Assembly (NCBI GenBank): GCA_964615375.1
Contig: CAZTOW010000024.1
Location: forward strand, 76,076-140,075
Direction of reading: 5' to 3'
DNA length: 64,000 nucleotides
Origin: CAZKWG01 sp964615375
GTDB taxonomy: Bacteria; Myxococcota_A; UBA796; CAZKWG01
Below the pieces are notes generated by a model. The model was not told where the DNA came from, did no database searches, and saw nothing but the letters and a program-made list of their open reading frames with translations. Shown piece by piece: positions 57,442-64,000 of this stretch (within the stretch, counting starts at the first letter, position 1; the number at the start of each line of letters is the position of its first letter). Both the position numbers and the translations under genes were made by a program.

Positions 57442-60438
57442 TCAGAAGCTGACCGTCGTGGAGACCCAGATCGTGCGACCGGGCTGCTCCAGCGTGGTCT
57501 GGTAATAGTCCCAGTTGCCGGGGTGCTCGACCTTCCAGTCCAGCAGGTTGCGCACGCCCACGCCCCAGGACACGCCCGCCACCGGCACCGCGCCCGTGAG
57601 CGTGAGATCCCAGAGCAGGGCTGGCGGGGTCTGGACGCTGGCCTTCGTGGTCTGACGCTCGCTCTCGTAGCGGATGCGCGTGGCCAGGCTCTGGGCCCCG
57701 CCCCCGCTCAGCGGCATGGCCGCCTTGAGCGCCAGCAGGTGGGCGGGCGAGTTCGTGATCATCTCCCCGTCGACCAGCCCGCCCTCGCGCGTGTGCTGGT
57801 AGGCCTGGTTCACCGCCAGCATCCAGCCATCGCGCCAGCTCCGGCGCAGCTCCAGCTCCTCGCCCACGGTCTCGATGATCTCGTCCACGTTGTCGTACTG
57901 CAGGACGTCGTAGATCTCGCCGTCGATCTCGTTGGTGAGCTCGACGGTGTCGATGAGATCGCTGATGCGGTTGTAGTAGACCGAGCCGGAGACCGAGAGG
58001 ATGTCGGACATGCGCCGCGTGTACTCGAGCTCGCCCGTGTAGATCACCTCGGGCGCGATGTCGTCGGGCGCCGGGAGCTGCGTGTAGCCCTCGTCGTTGT
58101 AGTTGAGCTCGTAGGGGCTCGGCGTGCGGAAGGCGCGACCGCCGACCAGCTTGAAGACGTTCTTCTGACCGGGCTTGAGGATGACCGACATCCGCGGGTT
58201 GATGGCTGTCTGGTCCGGCGGGTCCGAGGTATCCGTCTCCGCATAGGAGAAGTGGTCGAGGCGCGCGCCCAGCGTGGCCTCCACCAGGTCCCCGCCCGCC
58301 ACCTGCGCCACCGCGTAGCCGGAGAGCGTCTGGTAGGTCGGCTCCTCGTGCAGGTAGTTGCAGTCGTAGTCGCCGTCCTCGCAGCGATCCGCCTTCAGCC
58401 GGCTGTCGATGACCGCCAGGTAGTCGAAGCGCCCCTCCAGCCCGGCCGTCAGGCTGAACCAGTCGGTGGGCGTGAGCAGCACGCGCGGCTCCACCCCGGC
58501 CCAGGCGCCGGTCCAGGAGTCGCGGACGTTGCCGACCTCCACGTCCTCGTAGGGATACACGCCCTCGAAGGTGTAGACGTCCATGTAGACGCGGGAGTAG
58601 ACCTGCACCCTGTCGCCCAGGGTCGGCTCATAGCGCAGCTCCAGGAAGCCGCGCGAGTCGGTGGTCGTGGCGTCATCGTCGGCCAGGATGGTCTCGTAGG
58701 CGGCGTTGGGGATCCGCTTCTGACGCCCGTTCCACATGCCCTGGACCGTCAGGTCGCCCATCCAGGCCTTGCCCGAGACCGTCCCCGAGGCGAAGCCGTC
58801 CGAGCCCTCGCTCAGGCCGGCGCCCACGCTGCCGTCGTCGAGCTCGGGGAAGTAGAAGTCCCGCCCCTGGCCGCCGGCCGCGCCCACCGAGAGCCAGGCG
58901 CCCACGCCCGCGTCGTTCTTGCCCGACACGCTCCCCCGCGCCCGCATCGTCCGCACGCCGTCCGCGGCGAGCGAGATCTGGCTCGGGTTCATCGTGTCCT
59001 TGTCGCGCGTCACCAGGTTGAGCACGCCGAAGAAGGCGTTGGTGCCGTACAGCGCCGAACCCGGGCCGCGCACGACCTCGATGCGCTCCACGTCCTGGAG
59101 GTCCGACATCAGGTCGTAGCCGACATACGAGCTGCCGAGCTGATCGTCGTTCATGGTGTGACCGTCGAGGGTCACCAGCACCCGGTTGCCGTAGTCCCCG
59201 AGGCGGGAGAACCCGCGGAACCCGAGGTACTGGTAGAGCAGGTCGTTGGTCTGGTACACGCCGCGGGTGCCGCCGAGCGCGTCGTAGAGGGTCTCGTAGC
59301 CGAAGGCCCGGATCTCGTCCTGCGAGATGAGGGTGACGCTGGCGGGCGCGTCCTCGAGGGCCTGGGCGGCGCGGCTGGCGGCCGTGACCTCCTGCAGCGA
59401 GCGCAGGCGGGCCGACACGATGGTCTGCTCATCGGCCTTGACGTCCACCGTCTGCTCGTAGGGGCGGTAGCCGGGCAGGGTCACCTTGAGCGCGTGCTCG
59501 CCCGCCGGGACCGCGGGGAGCACCGCCGGGGTGAAGCCCACGGTCTGCCCGTCGATCTCGATGAGCGCGCCGCGCTCGGCGGCGTTCACCACCAGGGTGC
59601 CGGTCACCAGGTTCAGGTTCACCGCCGTCTGCGTGGTCTGCTTCGGCTGGACCGTGATCGACTGGCGGTGGGTCTGGTAGCCGGGCTGCTTGATGATGAG
59701 GACGTGGTTGCCGGGCGCGAGATCGATGGCGCCCGGGACGAGGCCGTCGGCGTTGCCCTCCTCGTCGTCCACGTAGACCTTGGCCCCGCGCGGCGTGCCC
59801 TCGATGATGACCGTGCCCAGGATCTGCTTGAGATCCTGGATGACCACCGAGGTCGTGCCCACGGCCACGTCCACCGGCTTGGACTCGGTCGGCTCGTAGC
59901 CCGGCATCTCCAGGATGATCTTGTGGTTGCCCGGCTCCAGCGCCAGCGAGCGGGGGGTCACGCCGCGCGCGCCGAGATCCTTGCGATCCACGTAGATCGT
60001 GGCGCCCGCCGGCCGCGTCTCCACCTTCAGCAGCGCCACCTTCGGCGCGATGCGATCGAGCGCCTCCTGGGCGGTCTTCCGGCGCGCCGGGTCCGTCTCC
60101 AGGTTCACGTAGTCGGAGTAGTGGCGCCAGGCCTGGGGGTAGTCCTCCAGGTTCTCGTAGGCGCGGGCGATGTTGAAGGTGACGTTCTTGTTGGGCGCCA
60201 GCCGGTTCGAGTACAGCAGGTGCACGAGCGCCTGACGGAAGTCCCCGGCGCGGTAGGCGTCGACGCCCAGTCGGAAGTGAAGATCCGCCTCCTCCGCGAG
60301 GTCCTGCGAAGGAGCGGTCGTCGTGGCCGCGTCCGCGGGAGCCTGGGCCAGGGCGGGCGGCCCGAACGCCAGGAGCGAGAGGAGCAGGAGCGCGAGCCGG
60401 AGCGCGAGCCAGGTCGAGTTCACGCCGTCACCTCTCAT
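57442..60438 (-). CDS. TPR-PEGA-TonB-dependent receptor fusion
   Basis: A 998-residue protein from ATG 60438. After the signal peptide (LALRLALLLLSLLAFGPPALA) come one or two TPRs (AEEADLHFRLGVDAYRAGDF onwards), then three PEGA domains (about 138-345), each with the PGNH/AGEH core and G-Y turn (LEPGNHKIILEMPGYEP, LAPGNHVLIIKQPGYQT, VPAGEHALKVTLPGYRP). A plug domain (VTLISQDEIRAFGYETLYDA, VRGPGSALYGTNAFFGVLNL) and a long outer-membrane barrel follow, ending in aromatic Phe (TVSF). Such N-terminal extensions are unusual for TonB-dependent receptors; PEGA domains are typical of surface kinases. Its start overlaps the kinase stop by 11 bases. Confidence 0.88.
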   Translation of the reverse strand: MRGDGVNSTWLALRLALLLLSLLAFGPPALAQAPADAATTTAPSQDLAEEADLHFRLGVDAYRAGDFRQALVHLLYSNRLAPNKNVTFNIARAYENLEDYPQAWRHYSDYVNLETDPARRKTAQEALDRIAPKVALLKVETRPAGATIYVDRKDLGARGVTPRSLALEPGNHKIILEMPGYEPTESKPVDVAVGTTSVVIQDLKQILGTVIIEGTPRGAKVYVDDEEGNADGLVPGAIDLAPGNHVLIIKQPGYQTHRQSITVQPKQTTQTAVNLNLVTGTLVVNAAERGALIEIDGQTVGFTPAVLPAVPAGEHALKVTLPGYRPYEQTVDVKADEQTIVSARLRSLQEVTAASRAAQALEDAPASVTLISQDEIRAFGYETLYDALGGTRGVYQTNDLLYQYLGFRGFSRLGDYGNRVLVTLDGHTMNDDQLGSSYVGYDLMSDLQDVERIEVVRGPGSALYGTNAFFGVLNLVTRDKDTMNPSQISLAADGVRTMRARGSVSGKNDAGVGAWLSVGAAGGQGRDFYFPELDDGSVGAGLSEGSDGFASGTVSGKAWMGDLTVQGMWNGRQKRIPNAAYETILADDDATTTDSRGFLELRYEPTLGDRVQVYSRVYMDVYTFEGVYPYEDVEVGNVRDSWTGAWAGVEPRVLLTPTDWFSLTAGLEGRFDYLAVIDSRLKADRCEDGDYDCNYLHEEPTYQTLSGYAVAQVAGGDLVEATLGARLDHFSYAETDTSDPPDQTAINPRMSVILKPGQKNVFKLVGGRAFRTPSPYELNYNDEGYTQLPAPDDIAPEVIYTGELEYTRRMSDILSVSGSVYYNRISDLIDTVELTNEIDGEIYDVLQYDNVDEIIETVGEELELRRSWRDGWMLAVNQAYQHTREGGLVDGEMITNSPAHLLALKAAMPLSGGGAQSLATRIRYESERQTTKASVQTPPALLWDLTLTGAVPVAGVSWGVGVRNLLDWKVEHPGNWDYYQTTLEQPGRTIWVSTTVSF

Positions 60439-62014
60439 CAATGATGCCCAGGTCCGGGTTCTTGGGCCTGGTCTGGACGGGCGCCTGGGGAGCCTGCTGA
60501 GGCTGGGGCTTCGGCTTCCCGCCCCCTCCGCCGGTCGCGCGCGCCGCCTTCTTCATGGTCACCGTTCGCGCCAGCTCGGTCGTGGAGGGCTCGACCACCA
60601 GGGTCTGGGCCTCGAAGCCCTCCAGCTTGAGCGTCAGCGTGCGCTGCTCCGGGCGATCCAGCGGCACCGAGAGCGGGGTCACGCCCAGCAGGCGCGCGCC
60701 CTCGTAGACCTCGACCCCGGGCGGCTCTGAGCCCACCGCCAGCAGCGGGATGGCGGCGGGCGCCTCCACCACCGGCTCGGCCGGGCCCTCGCTCTTCTCC
60801 TCGCCCCCGCCACCGAGGATGGCCGCGCCTACGCCGAGGATCAGGAGCACGGCCACGCCCAGCAGGGCGTAGGTGCGGGTCTGGGAGGCGGGCTTCGGGG
60901 GAGGCTCCAGCGCCACCGGGCTGGCCGGCACCACCGAGGCCGGGCTGGCCGCCGGGGGGATGGGCATGGGGCCGGGCGTGGGCGCGGACAGCGTGGTCTG
61001 GCTCGGATCGTCGGCCACCTGCGCCGGGAGCGTGGCCTGAGGCGCCGCGACGTCCTCCACCAGCTCCTCGACCGGCAGGCTGGCCAGCACGCCCTCAATG
61101 GCCTCGCGCAGCGCGTTGGCGTTGGGGAAGCGGTCCTTCGCCGCCTTCTCCAGGCAGCGCCGGACGATGCCCTCCACCGCGTCGGGGATGATCCGCCCCG
61201 TGCGCTCCTTGACGCTGGGCACGGGCTCCGTCAGGTGCGCCATCAGCGTCCCGACCGAGCTGTCCCGGGCGAAGGGCACCTGACCGGACAGCATCAGGTA
61301 GAGCAGCACGCCCAGCGAGTAGATGTCCGAGCGCCCGTCCAGGTCCAGGTGGCGGATCTGCTCGGGCGACATGTAGCGGGGCGAGCCCACCACGCTGTCC
61401 GCCTGCGTGAGGCTCTCCTGGTCGTCCTCCATCACCTTGGCGACGCCGAAGTCCAGGACCTTGACCGACTCCTTGTCGTCGCGCCGCACGAGCATGACGT
61501 TGGAGGGCTTCAGGTCGCGGTGGATGATCCCCGACTGGTGGGCCTCGGAGAGCGAGCGGCAGATCTCGGCGGCGATGTTGAGCGCGCGGCGCGGGTCGAA
61601 GGCCCCGTCCGAGCGCAGCACGTCGGCCAGGGTGCGCCCCTGGACGAACTCCATCGCCATGAAGAAGGTCGAGCGGCTGCCGAGCTGAATCTGGCCGTAG
61701 TCGAAGAGCGTGACCGTGTTCGGGTGGGTGAGGCGCGCGCAGGTGGCGGCCTCCAGCAGGAAGCGCTTCTTCCAGGTGTCGTCCGCGCTGTCGAAGCTCT
61801 GGCGCGGCTTGAGGATCTTCAGCGCGACCACGCGCTCCAGCGGGAGCTGCTCGGCGCGGTAGATGCGCCCCATCCCGCCCTGGGCGACGAGGTCGAGCAC
61901 GCGGTACTTGTCCGCTACCAGCCGGCCGATGAGCGGGTCCTGCCGCCCATCGGGGCGACGCCTGGACTCTTCGCCCCCTCCGGTGGGCTCGTTGACGACC
62001 TTTCGGGGATCCAC
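60428..62014 (-). CDS. transmembrane Ser/Thr kinase with PEGA domain
   Basis: A 528-residue protein starting at GTG 62014. The kinase domain has AQGGMGRIYRA, VVALKILK, HRDLKPSN, LDFGVAK and MSPEQ. A Pro/Ala-rich linker, one transmembrane helix (TYALLGVAVLLILGVGAAIL) and an extracytoplasmic PEGA-like domain (VEVYEGARLLGVTPLSVPLD) follow. The tail is Pro/Gln/Lys-rich. The kinase end overlaps the receptor start; matching PEGA domains in both proteins suggest they interact at the cell envelope and couple an outer-membrane state to phosphorylation. Kinase catalytic residues are intact. Confidence 0.92.
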   Translation of the reverse strand: MDPRKVVNEPTGGGEESRRRPDGRQDPLIGRLVADKYRVLDLVAQGGMGRIYRAEQLPLERVVALKILKPRQSFDSADDTWKKRFLLEAATCARLTHPNTVTLFDYGQIQLGSRSTFFMAMEFVQGRTLADVLRSDGAFDPRRALNIAAEICRSLSEAHQSGIIHRDLKPSNVMLVRRDDKESVKVLDFGVAKVMEDDQESLTQADSVVGSPRYMSPEQIRHLDLDGRSDIYSLGVLLYLMLSGQVPFARDSSVGTLMAHLTEPVPSVKERTGRIIPDAVEGIVRRCLEKAAKDRFPNANALREAIEGVLASLPVEELVEDVAAPQATLPAQVADDPSQTTLSAPTPGPMPIPPAASPASVVPASPVALEPPPKPASQTRTYALLGVAVLLILGVGAAILGGGGEEKSEGPAEPVVEAPAAIPLLAVGSEPPGVEVYEGARLLGVTPLSVPLDRPEQRTLTLKLEGFEAQTLVVEPSTTELARTVTMKKAARATGGGGGKPKPQPQQAPQAPVQTRPKNPDLGIIDER

Positions 62015-62068
62015 TGGGCCGCGCTGCTCCGTGCGCCCTCGGGAGGAGGACGCTGCGCCTTCAGCCTA

Positions 62069-63364
62069 TCACGCGCGCGACGGAGCGGTGGACATGCGCC
62101 CCCACAATGCGCGCGCCGCCGCCTGCGCCTCCTCGTCGAGCGAGGCCGGATCCAGCCCCGGCGGGGCGCGGTCCCAGAGTCGCCAGACCCCGGCCACCAG
62201 GACGTGGCGCACGGCGGCAGCGGAGAGGCGGAACACGAAGCTGGCGGCGAGGCTGGCGGCGCTGAGCGGCGGCCCCGGCGGAGGGTCCAGCACCACCAGA
62301 TCCGCCGCCGCCCCCGGCTCCAGCGCCCCGAGCCGCACCCCCAGCGGCCCCGAGGCGAGCCGCGCCCCTCGGGCCAGGGCCTCCAGCCAGAAGTCCGGCG
62401 CGCGCCCCACCCGCGCCTCCTGGCCGCGGAAGTAGGCCGCCTGGAGCTCGGCGAAGAGGTCCGCCCCGATTCCGTCCGTCCCGATCGCGACGTTCTCTCC
62501 GAATAAATCAGATCGCGCATATCCAACGGAATTGTTTTGATTGGATCGCGGCTGGTGAGTGAGCCAGGCCCCGGCCCCCTCCAGGCGGCGGAGATCCTCG
62601 CCCGAGAGGTGGACCCCGTGGGCGAAGACCGAGCCCGCCCTCAGCGCGCCCAGGCGCTCCAGCCGGGGCACCAGCGGCTCGCCCGTGAGCGCGGCGTCGT
62701 CGGGGGCCTCTGCCAGGTGGACGTGCAGGCCCACCGCGTGCTCGTCCGCCAGCCGGACCATGGCGCGCAGCGTCTCGTCGGAGAGCGTGAAGTTTGCGTG
62801 CCCGCCCACCAGCGCGGCGCGCATGCCCCCCGCCGTGCCCGCGCGGAGCAGGCCCCGGTGTGCCTCCAGCCCCGCGCGCGCCCGCTCCTGCCCGCCGCGG
62901 TCCGTCACCTCGTAGCAGAGCACCCGCCGCAGCCCGAGCCCGCCGAGCGCCTCGTCCAGGACCTCCAGGCTGCCCTCGATGAAATTCGGGCTGGCGTGGT
63001 GATCCACCACCGTGGTCACCCCGGCGCGCAGCGCGGCCAGCCCGCCCACCCGTCCGCAGGCCCGCACGCTCCGCTCATCGAGCGCCTCGTCCATCCGCCA
63101 CCACACCTTCGCCAGCATGTCCGCGAAGCTCGTCGGCGCCTCCGGCAGGAAGGGCATCCCGCACGCCAGCGCCGAGTACAGGTGCGTGTGGGCCAGGACG
63201 AGACCCGGCATCACCCACTTCCCGGAGAGATCGAAAACCTCCTCGCCGGGTTCGGGGGCGAGGCTCGGGGCGACGGCGGTGATCCGGCCAGCCGTGACGC
63301 GGAGGTCGGCGCGCTGGACCTGGGGTGGGGAGAGGTGGAGGAGAATGGCGGAGTGGAGGAGCAT
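62069..63364 (-). CDS. SsnA-like amidohydrolase (putative aminohydrolase)
   Basis: A 431-residue amidohydrolase from ATG 63364. Metal residues: AHTHLYSALACGMP, VDHHASPNFIEGSL, HVHLAEAPDDA, FAHGVHLSGEDL and IGTDGIGADLF. The motif order and the sentence-like match to TSVIDHHASPAYIGGSL of E. coli SsnA point to that family, which is encoded with YgfK near the purine/selenium-linked operon in enteric bacteria. It probably deaminates or ring-opens a nitrogen heterocycle. It stands alone here, 54 bases upstream of the kinase gene; the 5' flank is the hexanucleotide repeat region. Confidence 0.85.
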   Translation of the reverse strand: MLLHSAILLHLSPPQVQRADLRVTAGRITAVAPSLAPEPGEEVFDLSGKWVMPGLVLAHTHLYSALACGMPFLPEAPTSFADMLAKVWWRMDEALDERSVRACGRVGGLAALRAGVTTVVDHHASPNFIEGSLEVLDEALGGLGLRRVLCYEVTDRGGQERARAGLEAHRGLLRAGTAGGMRAALVGGHANFTLSDETLRAMVRLADEHAVGLHVHLAEAPDDAALTGEPLVPRLERLGALRAGSVFAHGVHLSGEDLRRLEGAGAWLTHQPRSNQNNSVGYARSDLFGENVAIGTDGIGADLFAELQAAYFRGQEARVGRAPDFWLEALARGARLASGPLGVRLGALEPGAAADLVVLDPPPGPPLSAASLAASFVFRLSAAAVRHVLVAGVWRLWDRAPPGLDPASLDEEAQAAARALWGRMSTAPSRA

Positions 63365-63397
63365 GGGATTGGTGGGGGGTCAGGGGGAGAGGGAGGC

Positions 63398-63607
63398 GGC
63401 ATCGGAATCGGAATCGGTATCGGCATCGGCATCGGCATCGGCATCGGAATCGGAATCGGAATCGGCATCGACATCGGCATCGGCATCGGCATCGGCATCG
63501 GCATCGACATCGACATCGACATCGACATCGGCATCGGCATCGGCATCGACATCGGCATCGGCATCGGCATCGGTATCGGTATCGGCATCGGCATCGGTAT
63601 CGGCATC
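63398..63607 (+). repeat. 35-unit hexanucleotide array, GGCATC/GACATC/GGTATC/GGAATC
   Basis: Exactly 210 bases, 35 units of six. The consensus is G-[G/A]-[C/T/A]-ATC: GGCATC is the main form, with GACATC in clusters around 63470-63550 and GGTATC or GGAATC at the ends. Translated, it gives Gly-Ile or Asp-Ile pairs on the plus strand. Confidence 0.95.
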
Positions 63608-63716
63608 GGTGCTGGCTGCACCTTTGGCGTGGTCTTCTGCCCTATGGGCCTTTCAATGGGGACTGGAATGGTTGACTGTGAACCTGATGGAGCAGAGCCG
63701 GTCTTGAGGATGCCCC

Positions 63717-63776
63717 CCTCTCCCTCCGGGAGAGGCAGAATTTCTGAGCGTTTCCCCTTCTCCCGGAGGGAGAAGG
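63717..63776 (+). repeat. two REP-like hairpins
   Basis: First stem CCTCTCCC (63717-63724) and GGGAGAGG (63728-63735), loop TCC. Second stem CCTTCTCCC (63756-63764) and GGGAGAAGG (63768-63776), loop GGA. The second is followed by TGGCCGAAGGCCGGATGAGGGG, making a short palindromic element like the extragenic repeats spread through many genomes. Confidence 0.75.
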
Positions 63777-63875
63777 TGGCCGAAGGCCGGATGAGGGGGA
63801 GGCGTCGCCAACCCGTCATCTTCCTGCTGACCAAGTACTACCATGTTCGAGGAAGATGAGGCCGTTAGCGGATTC

Positions 63876-64000
63876 GATGCCGATGCCGATGCCGATGTCG
63901 ATGTCGATACCGATACCGATGCCGATGCCGATGCCGATGCCGATACCGATGTCGATGTCGATGTCGATGTCGATGTCGATGTCGATGTCGATGTCGATGT
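63876..64000 (-). repeat. hexanucleotide array in inverse orientation (truncated by window end)
   Basis: Units GATGCC, GATGTC and GATACC: the exact reverse complements of the forms in the array at 63398-63607. About 21 units are visible and the last are all GATGTC. Together the two arrays form a large inverted repeat with about 268 bases between them. Confidence 0.9.

Larger units (their letters stand above)
63365..64000. other. non-coding satellite region with inverted hexanucleotide repeats
   Basis: No convincing gene is present; the open frames here are low-complexity shadows (Gly-Ile/Asp-Ile or Met-Pro runs). The block contains a plus-oriented hexamer array (63398-63607), two hairpins (63717-63735 and 63756-63776), and an inverted hexamer array from 63876 that continues past the window end. 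Confidence 0.85.

Noticed and set aside
63398..63607. CRISPR array or coding Gly-Ile/Asp-Ile repeat protein
   Set aside because: The unit is six bases with no spacers, and the open frame is low-complexity in all phases with no start context; it is satellite DNA.
1..64000. tRNA, rRNA, riboswitch, integrase or transposase genes
   Set aside because: I looked for cloverleaf ends, conserved rRNA stretches and DDE or tyrosine-recombinase motifs and found none I could defend by eye.

Overview
The window is 64 kb of very GC-rich DNA that reads like a chromosome of an uncultured Myxococcota (myxobacteria-like delta-proteobacterium). The evidence is the gene content: Hanks-type Ser/Thr kinases with proline-rich tails and PEGA-like domains, many lipoproteins carrying MopE-type DCDD metal-binding repeats and FG-GAP propellers, a perfect sigma-54 promoter, and very dense packing with overlapping start/stop codons. 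I recognised no tRNA, rRNA, insertion sequence, integrase or CRISPR array. Family names come from reading motifs by eye, not from database searches.

Layout. 1-6646 (+): the C-terminal end of a PEGA-like protein, an exported membrane protein, and three tandem paralogous lipoproteins (MopE-type repeats plus FG-GAP propeller). 6656-13466 (-): a compact four-gene signalling cassette made of a STAND-like ATPase with an eroded P-loop and TPRs, a cytosolic Ser/Thr kinase, a membrane-anchored coiled-coil small GTPase, and a GTPase-associated-like protein with a transmembrane helix and PEGA-like tail. This is the best candidate for an undescribed system. 13562-22803 (+): a YgfK-like TIM-barrel/ferredoxin protein translationally coupled to a fold-type II PLP enzyme, an outer-membrane barrel, an S9 peptidase, a YHYH lipoprotein and a small lipoprotein. 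22807-28694: an orphan SocA/Panacea-type antitoxin-like gene; an acyl-CoA dehydrogenase, cytosolic substrate-binding-protein and diiron-protein cluster; a small PHA-granule-like protein; a 32-bp tandem repeat; and a DUF4143 ATPase. 28704-37535: RlmN-like radical SAM enzyme, a 1311-residue MopE/propeller lipoprotein, a condensation-fold acyltransferase, an AlkB-like dioxygenase, a beta-helix lipoprotein and a small helical protein.

37608-49542: a secreted aminopeptidase-like lipoprotein; an ECF sigma operon with CBM48-type glycan-binding envelope proteins; a TetR regulator divergent from a Rieske oxygenase; threonine synthase; a metallophosphoesterase; a sigma-54-driven gene for a degenerate zincin-like protein; and a TldE/TldD pair in which TldD has a Tat lipoprotein signal. 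49680-63364: a JAB-domain/DinG helicase fusion, an N-acyl-D-amino-acid deacylase, two convergent polytopic membrane proteins, a Ser/Thr kinase coupled to a TPR-PEGA-TonB-dependent receptor, and an SsnA-like amidohydrolase. 63398-64000 is non-coding hexanucleotide satellite DNA in inverted orientation around two REP-like hairpins.

How the genes work together. The themes are envelope sensing (two kinase modules, an ECF/CBM48 module, many calcium- or metal-binding lipoproteins) and an accessory nitrogen/purine-type catabolic set (YgfK-like, PLP lyase, SsnA-like, D-aminoacylase) whose members cluster in enteric bacteria but are dispersed here.
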